Below are positions 7,344-16,455 of a stretch of 64,000 nucleotides of DNA, in pieces. The DNA comes from Limimaricola cinnabarinus. GTDB lineage: Bacteria > Pseudomonadota > Alphaproteobacteria > Rhodobacterales > Rhodobacteraceae. A model generated the notes under the pieces. The model made no database searches and was not told where the DNA came from. It was given only the letters and a program-made list of their open reading frames with translations. The translations under genes and the position numbers were made by a program. Every line of letters starts with the position of its first letter. Within the stretch, counting starts at the first letter, position 1. Where the stretch lies: the NCBI RefSeq assembly GCF_002723615.1, contig NZ_KZ304956.1:94887-158886 (forward strand), in the 5' to 3' direction.

Positions 7344-8570
7344 TCAGACCACCAGGCCGAAGTCGCCATAGATCAGCGAGCCGGGCCGCTTCACCCCGAG
7401 CGCCAGGCGTTTCTCGGCCAGCACGGTGATCATGTTCTTGACGAAGTTGTCGCGATCCTCGGTCGAGATCAGCACCTCGGTATCGGCGCGGTCGTAGATC
7501 GTCGCCGCGACGCGGAAGGCACCGACGAGGAACTTGTCGACGCTCATCGCCATGGTGCTCACCACCGGTCGCCCCCAGAGCACGGGGCCGGAGAAGTTCA
7601 GCGGGTTCGCGAAGATGTAGCGGTTCTGCGCGTCCTTGCTGGTCTCGATCACCATCCAGTCTTCGGGGTTCAGCACCATGCCGTCCGCCGGATAGAGGTT
7701 GAGCGTGGCCTCGAGCATCGCCACCCGAAGCTTGTCGATCAGCGTCGGGTTGGAGATCTTCGCTTCGGCCGCGCCACTGTAGGCGGTGGCATTGGTGATC
7801 AGGCCGGACAGGTTCTGGCCGAGACCGTCGCCAGCGAGAAGCTGGGCATCCTCGACAAGGTCGAGACCATAGCGCAGCTCGGTGTCGATCAGCCCCTGCA
7901 GCTGCGGCAGGTCCGCCATTGCCTGGCGCGAGACCGGGATCCAGTGCGCGATGGTCCGCACGATGGCATCCTCGGGGCCCCAGGCCAGCGCGCTTTCGGG
8001 CTTCAGCCCGCCTTCGGCCACGGGTGCAGCGGCATTGGTCCGGCTGGTCTGGCGCGCGTAGTTCGCGCTGGAATCGGTAATCGGCACCGAGGGGATCAGA
8101 TCGCGGATGCGACGGTCCTGCATCGGCAGGCCGACCACCTCGGGATCGCGGTAGGGGTCGCCAAGCGCACCTGCCGAACCCGAAGCCGTGGTAATGGCGT
8201 TCTGCACCTCCATCTTGACCGTGCCGGTCCCGCTGTAGGCCTTCACCGCCTCGTTGGCAGTGACGGCCTGTCCGAGGGTCTGACGGGCATCCCGGCGCCC
8301 GCCATCGCCGCGCGCCGCGAGGCGCTGTTCGATCTCGAGGTTCTGGGTCTGCAACCCCTCGAGTTGCGACGTCAGGGCGTTCACGCTGGTGCTCAGCTTG
8401 CCCTGTTCGGTCAGCAGCCGGTCGGCGGTGGCCTTGGTCTCATCCGAGACCTCCCCCGAACGACGGGCTTCCGCCATGGCGTTTTCAGCGGTACGGCTGA
8501 CATTGTCGCCGACCCGCTTGAGTTCATTCGTCAGCTCGCGGAGCTGGGTCTCGGTGTTATCCAGCGGCAT
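7344..8570 (-). CDS. major capsid protein, HK97 family
   Basis: Codes for 408 residues from the ATG at 8570. Residues 1-100 form a charged coiled-coil delta domain that acts as internal scaffold and is removed by the protease encoded just upstream. The mature shell domain follows (RRIRDLIPSVPITDSSANYARQ, then AHWIPVSRQAMADLPQLQGL and a C-terminal FRVAATIYDRADTEVLISTE). This fold and gene order match HK97 gp5 and GTA gp5. The 5' end overlaps the protease gene by 14 bases. The cleavage site should lie near residue 105, but I cannot fix it. Confidence 0.95.
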   Translation of the reverse strand: MPLDNTETQLRELTNELKRVGDNVSRTAENAMAEARRSGEVSDETKATADRLLTEQGKLSTSVNALTSQLEGLQTQNLEIEQRLAARGDGGRRDARQTLGQAVTANEAVKAYSGTGTVKMEVQNAITTASGSAGALGDPYRDPEVVGLPMQDRRIRDLIPSVPITDSSANYARQTSRTNAAAPVAEGGLKPESALAWGPEDAIVRTIAHWIPVSRQAMADLPQLQGLIDTELRYGLDLVEDAQLLAGDGLGQNLSGLITNATAYSGAAEAKISNPTLIDKLRVAMLEATLNLYPADGMVLNPEDWMVIETSKDAQNRYIFANPLNFSGPVLWGRPVVSTMAMSVDKFLVGAFRVAATIYDRADTEVLISTEDRDNFVKNMITVLAEKRLALGVKRPGSLIYGDFGLVV

Positions 8571-9432
8571 GAAAAGTCCCTTTCGTATTGCGCGCCAAGT
8601 CCAGAAGGCCAGCAAGGCCTTCGCTCGCGGCAGCGTCCTGCATGCCGCTCGACCGGCCAGCGTCGTGCATGGCCGCTTTGAGGTCGTTGATCAGTTTCCG
8701 GCTTTCGCCGCGGCTGTGGCCCCCGCGCGAGAGCGAGGCCTCCAGCCGGCGGATCGCGTTGGTGGCCCGGGCTTCCGGCGCGGTCTGGCTTTCGCGCGCC
8801 GCATCCTCGGCCAGATAGCCGTCCACGAGCCCGGCCTCGATCGCGCGCTTGCCCGACAGCCAAGTGCCATCGCCGCGCCCATCCAGCATCGTCGAGATCG
8901 CGCTGAGCTCGGTACCGGATCGATCTGCGTAGATCTCCGCGAGCACCTCGTCCATCGTCTCTTGCCAGTCGGCCACCTCGCGCAGCGCGTGGCGGTCGCC
9001 GGCGGCGATCACCTGCGTATTGTGCAGCATCATGAACCCGGCCTTGGGGATGCGGATCTCATCACCCGCCATCGCGATGAATGAGGCCGCCGAGGCCGCA
9101 AGGCCGAGAATGTTGACCGTGACCTTGGCCGGGTGCTCGCGCAGCGCGTTGTAGATCGCCAGGCCTTCGAAGAAATCACCGCCAGGGCTGTTGATGTTGA
9201 CCGTCACGTCGCGCGTGCCGATCGAGCGCAGCGCCGCCGAGATCCGTTTCACGGTGACACCGTCGCCCCAGAAATCCTCGCCGATGACGTCGAGGATCGA
9301 GATCGAGGCCTCGGGCGCCTCCTCTCGCGCTTCAAGGTTTTCGACCCAGCGCTCGAAGGCGCCGACCGGCATGTTGGTGCGCAGGTTGACGGGGCGTGCG
9401 GTCGGAGCCGCTCGCAGGGATCGGATGGACAT
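8557..9432 (-). CDS. head maturation protease, ClpP-like (S14/S49 type)
   Basis: Codes for 291 residues. The ClpP fold is clear: INSPGGDFFEGLAIYNAL (about 80-97), the nucleophile region GLAASAASF with Ser114 aligned to the ClpP serine, and the catalytic His137 in MMLHNT. It would cleave the capsid delta domain during prohead maturation. The last 60 residues are an Arg/Ala-rich tail that may bind the scaffold. It ends inside the capsid gene and starts 9 bases after the portal stop. Confidence 0.93.
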   Translation of the reverse strand: MSIRSLRAAPTARPVNLRTNMPVGAFERWVENLEAREEAPEASISILDVIGEDFWGDGVTVKRISAALRSIGTRDVTVNINSPGGDFFEGLAIYNALREHPAKVTVNILGLAASAASFIAMAGDEIRIPKAGFMMLHNTQVIAAGDRHALREVADWQETMDEVLAEIYADRSGTELSAISTMLDGRGDGTWLSGKRAIEAGLVDGYLAEDAARESQTAPEARATNAIRRLEASLSRGGHSRGESRKLINDLKAAMHDAGRSSGMQDAAASEGLAGLLDLARNTKGTFHAAG

Positions 9433-9441
9433 CGGTCTCTC

Positions 9442-10710
9442 CTAGGTTCTGGGCGGCTGCGGGGCGTTGACGCGCGACAGCAGTTCGTCGAGCGTGATCA
9501 TCGCGCCCTGCACCAGCAGGCTGTCTCCGCCCTCGATGCGCGGCAGGTTCAGTTTCTCGCGGGCTTCGTTCGGCGTCATGATTCCGCCATTCACCAAGCC
9601 GAGAAGGAACTCGCTCTTGGCCTTGCTCTCCATCTGCAGGATGCCTTCGCGGTTCCATTCCGCGTAGGCGTTCCGCTGCACGGGACGGATGAGATCGCGG
9701 CGAATGCGGGCCTCGATCCGGCGCATCAGCGGATTGAGGCCTTGGCTCATCCAGCTGATCAGGATCTGCTCGACCCCCGTGCCCCACATCGTCTGCCCCT
9801 TGGCCGAATGACCGATGACGATCGGAGGAACACCGAACCACCGACAGATGTCCTCGATCGTGAACTGGCGCGTCTCGAGCATCTGCGCGTCCTCAGGATT
9901 GAGGGTCGCGGGAAGCCATTCGAGCCCGGCCTCGAGCACCATCATTTTGCCGGCGTTCGAGGATCCGGCGTAATTCGAGAGCATCGCCTGCAGCTGCACC
10001 CGTTGGTCCGGCGACAGCGTCTGCTTTGCCTTCAGGAAACCCGAGCCCTGCATACCGTTGGCGAAGAGCTTGGCTGCGGCCTCCTCCGCCGCGAGGCCCG
10101 CACCCATGCTCTGGACCCCGTAACGGATCGCCGACAGTCCCTTCAGACCGCCGAAGCCGAAGCCCCGGACGTGGAAAACCTTCTCGGCCGGCAGCGTTTC
10201 CTCACGGCCGCGATCCATGACGCGGTACCGCAGTTCACCACCGACGAGGATCGGCTCGACCAGGGCAGCAGGCATGGGATCGAGCGCCGAGAGATGCCGC
10301 CCGGTGTGGATCCGTTCCGCATAGCAATTGCCATTCGCCAGGAGCCAGGCAATCTGCCCTTCCCAGTGCTCCATCGCGGTCTGCCGTGCATTCGGCGTGA
10401 CGGTGAGGATCTCGGACAGCCGGTCATCGACCGGTTGGCGGCTGCCACCCTCGCGCTTTTCGTAGACGCTGAGCGGCAGCGCGGAGATCGTCTGCGCCGT
10501 CTGACGGATGCAGGCCCAGACTGCCGACAGCTCCATCGCGCTCTCGACCGAGACCTGCCGCCCAGCATTGCTTTCACGCCCATGGACCGCAGCCCAGCCC
10601 CCTGCCTGATCGGCCCGCAGGCGCCGCTCTTTGCCCAAGTCACCCCCGACCAGGTTGTTGCGGACCCGGGGCACCGCCGGGATCGAGGTGGGCCGATCGA
10701 CTATCTTCAC
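9442..10710 (-). CDS. portal protein, HK97 family
   Basis: Codes for 422 residues. The N-terminal VSVESAMELSAVWACIRQTAQTI and central NGNCYAERI segments are typical of HK97-type (PF04860) portals, as is the pattern WFGVPPIVIGH. The dodecameric portal sits at one capsid vertex and forms the DNA channel and packaging motor base. It follows the large terminase with one base between them. Confidence 0.94.
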   Translation of the reverse strand: MKIVDRPTSIPAVPRVRNNLVGGDLGKERRLRADQAGGWAAVHGRESNAGRQVSVESAMELSAVWACIRQTAQTISALPLSVYEKREGGSRQPVDDRLSEILTVTPNARQTAMEHWEGQIAWLLANGNCYAERIHTGRHLSALDPMPAALVEPILVGGELRYRVMDRGREETLPAEKVFHVRGFGFGGLKGLSAIRYGVQSMGAGLAAEEAAAKLFANGMQGSGFLKAKQTLSPDQRVQLQAMLSNYAGSSNAGKMMVLEAGLEWLPATLNPEDAQMLETRQFTIEDICRWFGVPPIVIGHSAKGQTMWGTGVEQILISWMSQGLNPLMRRIEARIRRDLIRPVQRNAYAEWNREGILQMESKAKSEFLLGLVNGGIMTPNEAREKLNLPRIEGGDSLLVQGAMITLDELLSRVNAPQPPRT

Positions 10711-10711
10711 C

Positions 10712-12421
10712 TCAGACCACCATCACGGGCTGGGACAGGAAGTCATCGAGGCGCAGGGCCGTTGCTTGCGGATTGCGCGCCATCAGCAGGAACGCGTTCA
10801 GCGACGCGATCAGCGGATCGATCTTCGCCTTGCCCGCGGTTTCCTTGGTGATGATCACGGCATTGCCTCTCTGTTCGGTCTTCGCGTTTCCGAGAACCCA
10901 GTCCATCATGGGCTGGCCCCCGTGCCGGAGCGTCCCGTTCTTCAGCTTGCGCTCCATTCCCCAGATCGCCGGGGACAGCCGGTAGCCCTGCGGGATCGCG
11001 ACCAGCAGATCGTCATCGATGCCGCGACCGACGAGCTCATCGACGATCGCCGAGATCCCCGCCGGGTCGAGACCCACGGCGCCATTGTCCGGCAAGAGGT
11101 CCGCCTTGAAGAGCCGTTCCACGTAGTTCGCGAGATCGACGACATCCTGCGTCGGATCCTCGCCGGTCAGGATCGTCAGGTCCCCTGCCGTCTCGAAATC
11201 ATGCAGCCGCGGCGCGATCTCCTTGCGCAGCTCGAGCACCTCGGGATGCGCCCAGGCATGCGCCCAATGCAGCCATTTCTTGGTCTCGCGGTCCCGGCCG
11301 ATCACCGCGAGACCGAGAAGGTCATCGAGACCGCCGCCATCGACGCCTGCGACCGCGACCTCGCTGCGCGCGATCAGCTCGTCGAGGGTCAGGCCTTCTT
11401 CGCCCGCGCTGCCCCAATGCCGGGCGCCGACCCAGCTGTCGGTCTTGAGCCCGACACCCACCTCGACGTTGAAGTGCTGCGAAGCGAGGAGCGCCATCGC
11501 CGCGGGGCCGTCGCGCTCCGCGACCAGCAGCTGGTCTGCCAGGAACTGCGGATCGACCGAGACGCCGAGGTTCGGGTTCACCAGCCCCCAAGTCGCGGGC
11601 TTCTTCCAACCGCCCCTCTTCGCCATGCTTTCGGGCAGTTCGTAGAGCACCGCCAGAAGCGGCAGCCGCAGATCGCCGTCGCGCACCGCGCGAGCCTTGT
11701 CGAGCTCCTGCTTGAAGACACCGGCCGGTGGCTCCTTCGACTGGGTCGTGATCTGCATCAGAAACCCGTCGGGCCGCGCGGCCAGCGCGCCCCGGATCTC
11801 GACGAAGACTGCCGCCGCGCTCGACTTCTTCGCGAACTCGTGCGTCTCGTCGATCAGCGTGAACGTCGCCTTGCCGCCTGTGATCGCGTCGGTGTCTGCC
11901 GCCTTCACGGCGATCTCGGCACGGCTCACCCGATGGACGATCTTGCGCAGGTGATCGCGCACATGGAACGTCTTGGTCAGCGCAGCGTCGAGGCGGATGA
12001 TCCCCTTCGCCTGCTTGAAGGCAATCTCGGCGATGGTCTTGGTCGGCGCGATCAGCAGCAGCTCGGCCTCTGGCCGCTCGTTCATGATCGCGGCCGTGAC
12101 GATGATGGCCGCGGCGATCGACGACTTCCCGTTCTTCTTCGGGATCAGGAGGAAGAACTCCCGCAGGGCCCGTCTTTTTGTCTCGGGGTCGTAGCTGCCG
12201 AAGATCGCCGCGACCAGGTCGAACACCCACTGCTCGCAGGCTTCGCCATAGGTCGGAGTGCCGATGATGTCGGGCACCCGCAGCCGTTTGAATATCCGCA
12301 GCGCCTTCTGTGCCATCACGTCGAACAGCGGCAGATTGGGGATCAGGCTCTCGCGGTTGCGGATCCGCTGTTCCCAGTCCGGGAGCGCGGTGTCCCAGGC
12401 ATCGCCGACATGGTGCGCCAT
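10712..12421 (-). CDS. terL: terminase large subunit
   Basis: Codes for 569 residues. The ATPase domain has Walker A LIPKKNGKS (92-100) and Walker B TLIDE (188-192, followed by the THEF turn). The C-terminal part carries acidic residues of the RNase H-like nuclease (AVAGVDGGGLDDLLGLAV). This is the HK97/Terminase_1 type. It drives ATP-dependent packaging and cuts the concatemer. It starts 7 bases after the small subunit gene. Confidence 0.95.
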   Translation of the reverse strand: MAHHVGDAWDTALPDWEQRIRNRESLIPNLPLFDVMAQKALRIFKRLRVPDIIGTPTYGEACEQWVFDLVAAIFGSYDPETKRRALREFFLLIPKKNGKSSIAAAIIVTAAIMNERPEAELLLIAPTKTIAEIAFKQAKGIIRLDAALTKTFHVRDHLRKIVHRVSRAEIAVKAADTDAITGGKATFTLIDETHEFAKKSSAAAVFVEIRGALAARPDGFLMQITTQSKEPPAGVFKQELDKARAVRDGDLRLPLLAVLYELPESMAKRGGWKKPATWGLVNPNLGVSVDPQFLADQLLVAERDGPAAMALLASQHFNVEVGVGLKTDSWVGARHWGSAGEEGLTLDELIARSEVAVAGVDGGGLDDLLGLAVIGRDRETKKWLHWAHAWAHPEVLELRKEIAPRLHDFETAGDLTILTGEDPTQDVVDLANYVERLFKADLLPDNGAVGLDPAGISAIVDELVGRGIDDDLLVAIPQGYRLSPAIWGMERKLKNGTLRHGGQPMMDWVLGNAKTEQRGNAVIITKETAGKAKIDPLIASLNAFLLMARNPQATALRLDDFLSQPVMVV

Positions 12422-12428
12422 GCCGGCC

Positions 12429-12920
12429 TCAGTTCACCATGCTGGGGAACTGCAGGTCGTCTCCCCATTCGTCGTCATCACCGGCGCCCGCGGCTTCGGC
12501 ATCGAGCTGCGCCTGCTCTTTCTTGCCAAGGCGCGCGACCTTTGCTTTGGCCTTCCCGCCCGCGGGCTTGTCCATCCGCTGGCCCGCGCGCATCAGGTCG
12601 GATCGCTCGATCATCTTGCTCAGCTCTTTCAGCGCGCCGACATTGCCGGCGTTCGCCTGCTCCATGACGATCTCGAAGCGTCGGGCATCGAGGCGGTCGC
12701 GCATCTGATCGCGTTCCTTCAGCTCGGCTCTAAAATACCGCTTCAGCGTCGCCTCGGAGACCGGGATCGCCGCCGCCACGCGGGTGTTGGACCACCCGAG
12801 AGCCAGCAACAGCTTGACTTTGTTACGATCTTTTTCGGTGGCCTCATATGGCGGTCGACCACGCTGGCCCTTGCCGGGCCGAGCAGGATTGCCGAACAGG
12901 TCGAAAATCTCGTCAGCCAC
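12429..12920 (-). CDS. terS: terminase small subunit (DNA-binding)
   Basis: The GTG at 12920 (MADEIFDLFGNPARPG) is chosen because GGAGG lies 8 bases upstream; an earlier GTG at 12935 would place the ribosome site inside the gene. This gives 163 residues. The basic N terminus with GRPPYE is followed by a helix-turn-helix (LLLALGWSNTRVAAAIPVSE, then TLKRYFR), and the C-terminal tail is acidic (DDDEWGDDLQF). Position directly before terL supports pac/cos recognition. Confidence 0.85.
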   Translation of the reverse strand: MADEIFDLFGNPARPGKGQRGRPPYEATEKDRNKVKLLLALGWSNTRVAAAIPVSEATLKRYFRAELKERDQMRDRLDARRFEIVMEQANAGNVGALKELSKMIERSDLMRAGQRMDKPAGGKAKAKVARLGKKEQAQLDAEAAGAGDDDEWGDDLQFPSMVN

Positions 12921-12953
12921 GAAAAAAACCTCCACGTGAGATTAGGCGCCGGT

Positions 12954-13364
12954 CTAGAGATCGCGGCCCTTCCAGGTTTCGACACCCCCCTCCCCTTTCG
13001 TCCGATTTGACGCGGATTGGCCGGAACCGCGCCGTTCTTCGCGCTGTTTCGCGCTGTCGTGACACCATTTGCACAGGCACTGCAGGTTCCGGCGATCCCA
13101 GAACAGCGCGGGGTCACCGCGATGCGCGACCTTGTGGTCCGCGACCAGCAGCGAGGTGTCGCTCTCGACCCGCTTGCACCGGATGCAGGTGAACGCGGCC
13201 TCGACCAGCACCTCCCATCGCAGCGCCTGCCAGCGCGCCGTCTTGTACCAGCTGCGCCAGGCATGGCGCGCATCGCGCTCCCGGCTTTCACTTGGACGCT
13301 CGACGTAGGAGAGCCGCGGCTTCAAGGACCGAAGCGGCTGCCCCAGCTGCTTCAGTCGGCCCAT
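12954..13364 (-). CDS. HNH endonuclease
   Basis: Codes for 136 residues. It shows the HNH zinc scaffold: CIRC at 60-63, ADHK with His77, Asn93, and a second CKWC at 98-101 followed by His102. HNH proteins next to terminases, as in HK97 gp74, are needed for terminase nicking during cos packaging. It is the first gene after the terminator at 13385-13426 and probably the first gene of the late transcript. An intron-type homing nuclease is less likely given the location. Confidence 0.9.
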   Translation of the reverse strand: MGRLKQLGQPLRSLKPRLSYVERPSESRERDARHAWRSWYKTARWQALRWEVLVEAAFTCIRCKRVESDTSLLVADHKVAHRGDPALFWDRRNLQCLCKWCHDSAKQREERRGSGQSASNRTKGEGGVETWKGRDL

Positions 13365-13384
13365 GGGCTCGCCCTTCGATGTTC

Positions 13385-13426
13385 GGAAAAGGAAACGCCC
13401 GGTCGGGTCTCGGGTCCCGCCGGGCG
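13385..13426 (-). terminator. rho-independent terminator between early and late gene blocks
   Basis: On the minus strand a 7-bp stem, CGCCCGG pairing with CCGGGCG (13420-13426 with 13396-13402) around a 17-base GC-rich loop, is followed by a T-rich run (TTTCCTTTTCC). It lies just after the gene ending at 13491 and before the HNH/terminase genes. It should separate the replication transcript from the structural transcript unless antiterminated. Confidence 0.6.
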
Positions 13427-13490
13427 CACTTGGTGATGATGCCCTAAGGGCTACATCCGGTCGGCTTAATCGAAAAGCCCCTTTTTGCTG

Positions 13491-14195
13491 TCAGAGGGCA
13501 TAGAGGCGATCCAGTGCCCCGCACAGCGCCTCCCTAAGGGGGCCACGCGTCCTTTGTGTGTCAGCCCATCCGTACTGCCTGCGAAGCTCGTTGATCGTCA
13601 TGCTCTGCACGCACACCGCGTCGACCAGCTGGCGAGCGCGGATGGTACGGCGGGGATCATCCGCCCGGCGGCGCTGGGGTGCGAGCACCACCTCGCCGCC
13701 GATCGCGCGCAGCATCCGACGATAGCGCTGGATGTCGTGGATCACCGCATCAATCCAGGACGACGAGCCATCGCCCGCCTTTGCCTGCCCCTCGATCGAG
13801 GAGCACTTGACGCCCGCGGCCTCGACCCGCTCGGCCAGCGCGGCATAGACGCGGCCCGCCTCGACCTGAGCGACTGTAAAGAGCGCGGGGCCCTCGGGAT
13901 CGCGGCGCCGCGCCTGCAGTTCCATCCGGTCGAAAGCATCGACGGTCGCGGCCGGGTGGAAGCCTTCGGCCGTGGCGCGCCGGGTGCGCAGCCCCGAGGG
14001 CGTCATCACCGTCTCGTACTGGCGCAGCACCCGCATCGGCCCCCGGCCGGGCGCGACGGGGATCTCCGGGCTGCAATCCGCAGGCGGCTGAGCGCCATCA
14101 AGCAGCGCCTGCACCCGATCCACCTCCTCCGAGAGGCGATCCTTCCCGGTGACGGGGCGCGCGGTGAGACCGAGGAGGCTGAAATGCTGAGACAT
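13491..14195 (-). CDS. phage protein of unknown function with possible C-terminal HTH (DUF6456-like)
   Basis: Codes for 234 residues. No enzyme motif is visible. The middle and C terminus (ALFTVAQVEAGRVYAALAER, KCSSIEGQAK, SSSWIDAVIHDIQRYRRML, TIRARQLVDAVCV, then MTINELRRQYGW) resemble proteins I know as DUF6456, with a likely winged or simple helix-turn-helix in the last 60 residues. It is the last gene before the terminator that precedes the packaging genes, a position often taken by a late-gene activator or antiterminator. That role is a guess from position. Confidence 0.6.
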   Translation of the reverse strand: MSQHFSLLGLTARPVTGKDRLSEEVDRVQALLDGAQPPADCSPEIPVAPGRGPMRVLRQYETVMTPSGLRTRRATAEGFHPAATVDAFDRMELQARRRDPEGPALFTVAQVEAGRVYAALAERVEAAGVKCSSIEGQAKAGDGSSSWIDAVIHDIQRYRRMLRAIGGEVVLAPQRRRADDPRRTIRARQLVDAVCVQSMTINELRRQYGWADTQRTRGPLREALCGALDRLYAL

Positions 14196-14598
14196 GGGCA
14201 GGGCTTTCTCAATATGTGGTGGCCTTGATAAGCCGGGATCTAGGTCTTGTGGTTGGTCATCTGGGATTAGGGAGGAACGGGAGGATAAGTGACGTTCATC
14301 AAGCTATCCTCCCTGATCCCCCTTCCTTCCAGTTCGCTGTATTCGTTGGATAAAAAGGGAAGGAGTAGAGGATAGGGAGGATAGGGAGGATAATTCCGGT
14401 ATACGCATAAGGGCCTTCTTCGGGTCTTGTGGCATCCAGAAACACGCGCGTACGCGTATGCGAAAATCATCCTCCCTATCCTCCCTCGGCTCCCTCGGCG
14501 GGGTGCAAGCGATTGATCTGGTTATCCTTCCCCCGCACCCCCTTTGCCGCATCATCCTCCCGCCGGGGTCGCCATCCTCCCCATCCTCCCGCCTGTTT
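14196..14598. other. 403-bp non-coding stretch with repeats, possible replication origin
   Basis: No convincing gene is present; short frames here are low-complexity Glu/Asp/Arg translations of the repeat. The stretch holds many copies of GGAGGAT on one strand or the other (14271-14290, 14303-14314, 14369-14395, 14466-14498, 14551-14562, 14571-14590) and lies directly after the primase-helicase genes. An iteron-like origin is possible. The base composition is less GC-rich than its neighbours in places, for example 14341-14400. Confidence 0.4.
14369..14395 (+). repeat. 9-bp tandem repeat AGGATAGGG (about 2.7 copies), inverted copy at 14469-14486
   Basis: Two perfect copies of AGGATAGGG occur at 14369-14377 and 14378-14386, with a partial third copy continuing to AGGATAATT. 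The reverse complement (ATCCTCCCTATCCTCCCT) lies at 14469-14486, so the two blocks form an inverted pair about 75 bp apart. The pair flanks a segment with alternating purine/pyrimidine ACGCGCGTACGCGT at 14443-14456. A hairpin or protein-binding iterons are both possible. Confidence 0.6.
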
Positions 14599-16455
14599 TC
14601 ATGAGTAGGGGTCCGGGGCCCAATCGCTTGCCGCGCCTGACGACGACGAGGTCGGCGCGCTGCCATAGCTGCCGCCGCCGGCGCTATCCGCCATACGCTG
14701 CTTGAACTCTTCCGTGAGGAGTAGGCCGCGATAGCCCGCGATGCTGCGCTTGCCGTCGGTGAAGGTAAGCCCCGAGCGACGGTCGCGGTAGTGGTCCGCT
14801 TTGGACCTGAGCCGCAGCTGTACCGTGCGCGGCGTCCATTGGCTGTCGCCGCGCTCATCCATCCAGAAGTTGAAGGCCGTGACGAGATCCTTGGTCCGCG
14901 TGTAGGCCTCGGGATCGCCCGTGACCTCGCAGCATTGATCGAGGAAGCTGCCGACGGGATCGCTCTCCTCTCGATAAGCGCGGGTCGCCTCTGCCACGCT
15001 CTCCGGTATCTGCAAGCCGACCTCGAGGTAATCCTCCAGACCCTCGATCAGCCAGTTCAGGATACCAGCGCGCTCCTCCCAGAGCTTCTTGCCCAGGTTC
15101 GGATCGCGCTCCTCTTCGGGGATCTGAACCCCGAAAAGGACCATCAGTACGCGCCGCCAGATGCCGTCATCGGTGCCGCGGATCTCGAGCTTGTGGTTGC
15201 CCGAAATCACCAGCTTGAACTTGGGGTTCACCTCGACGAAGTCCTCACGCAGCGCGCGCACCAGGATCGGCTCGCCGCCGGTGAGCTCCTTGATCGTGCC
15301 TTCCTTCAGACGTTCACCCTGTTCAGGCTCAGAGGCTCGGACCATGCGAGCGCCCATCAGTGGGATCAGGTCGGGCGTGGCGTCCGCGCCGCCGCGCTTC
15401 GACTGGCCGGTCAGGGATTCAATCTTCGCCGTGGCGGAGTAGTCGCCCATCATCCGGGCCATGAGATCGACCAGGACGGATTTGCCGTTGGCCCCGTGGC
15501 CGTAGAAGAAGACAAGGTTCTGCACCACGACGCCCGTCATCGAGAGCGCGAACCAACGCTGCAGGAAGCCGCGGATCTGCGGGTCGGGCTGGATGCGGCG
15601 CAGGAAGGCCTCGAAGAGGGGCGCCTTTGCCTCCGGATCATGCTCGACCGGCATGCACTTGGTCAGGTAGTCCTCCCGATCGTGCGGTCGCATTTCCCAA
15701 GTCGCGCGCTTCGGCTTGCTCTGCGCCTCATGCACAACGAAGTGCAGCGTGCCCGACGCGATGTTGATCGCCAGCGGGTCGGCGTCGAGCTCGTCGAGCG
15801 TCTTCGACAGCGTCACGCCCGCCTCGGTCAGCATGGCATCGATCTTGCCGGTGTTGCCGGTCGATTTGGCGAAGGTACGGTGCTCGGTCTTCCGCTTGCC
15901 GAGTGCCTTCTTAACCGCGATCGCGGCGTCGACCTTGCGCAGTGCCGTGGCCAGCGCAGCCTCATCATCATCGCTGCGCTCCTCGAGTGCCCGGATCCGA
16001 CGCACCTCCGCCTCGGCATTCGGCAGGGCGTCGAGCCGTTCGCGCTCCCAGTCTTCCAGAGCAAGGTGACGCACCTCGTCTAGCATCCGGTCGCTGACCG
16101 ACTGGGCCAGCCGGCGCACGGCCAACCCGTTGCTGTCCTGCGCCCAGCGGGTGCCATCCCATCCGAACCATCCGACGCGCGGCACCTGCGTCACGTCGCT
16201 GCCGTGATAGAGCACGAAGCGTCGCCCGTTTCCGACATCGTTGAGCGGATAGCCCGATCCTTCGACCTCCGGCGCCGGGGCGGCGTTCGGGTCTTCGGGA
16301 TCCTTCGGTGCATCCGTTTCTTGATCGCGCGGATCGGCGGGATCATAATCGGGGTCCGGGGTGTCGGCTGCGATCGGCACATCACCCATATCGACCTCTT
16401 CGGCCGAGGCGATGCGATCGCGCACCTCGCGCAGCGGATCAAACTCATCCGTCAT
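14599..16455 (-). CDS. P4/D5-type helicase (DUF5906-like), replication
   Basis: Codes for 618 residues. The ATG at 16455 (MTDEFDPLREV) overlaps the primase stop (ATGA); the longer open frame upstream is excluded. The N-terminal 65 residues are acidic linker. A D5_N-like region follows, then an SF3 helicase with Walker A GHGANGKS (319-326) and the downstream sensor stretch FKLVISGNHKL. The last 30 residues are Ser/Gly-rich. With the separate CHC2/toprim primase upstream it would unwind and prime phage DNA. The pair is a split version of P4 alpha. Confidence 0.9.
   Translation of the reverse strand: MTDEFDPLREVRDRIASAEEVDMGDVPIAADTPDPDYDPADPRDQETDAPKDPEDPNAAPAPEVEGSGYPLNDVGNGRRFVLYHGSDVTQVPRVGWFGWDGTRWAQDSNGLAVRRLAQSVSDRMLDEVRHLALEDWERERLDALPNAEAEVRRIRALEERSDDDEAALATALRKVDAAIAVKKALGKRKTEHRTFAKSTGNTGKIDAMLTEAGVTLSKTLDELDADPLAINIASGTLHFVVHEAQSKPKRATWEMRPHDREDYLTKCMPVEHDPEAKAPLFEAFLRRIQPDPQIRGFLQRWFALSMTGVVVQNLVFFYGHGANGKSVLVDLMARMMGDYSATAKIESLTGQSKRGGADATPDLIPLMGARMVRASEPEQGERLKEGTIKELTGGEPILVRALREDFVEVNPKFKLVISGNHKLEIRGTDDGIWRRVLMVLFGVQIPEEERDPNLGKKLWEERAGILNWLIEGLEDYLEVGLQIPESVAEATRAYREESDPVGSFLDQCCEVTGDPEAYTRTKDLVTAFNFWMDERGDSQWTPRTVQLRLRSKADHYRDRRSGLTFTDGKRSIAGYRGLLLTEEFKQRMADSAGGGSYGSAPTSSSSGAASDWAPDPYS

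Noticed and set aside
14366..14498. CRISPR array
   Set aside because: Repeats are 7-9 bp, on both strands, and without regular spacers of 25-40 bp; no cas genes.
14304..14858. 184-codon minus-strand frame overlapping the helicase 3' end and the repeats
   Set aside because: Product is low-complexity translation of the repeat and the wrong frame of the helicase; no start context.
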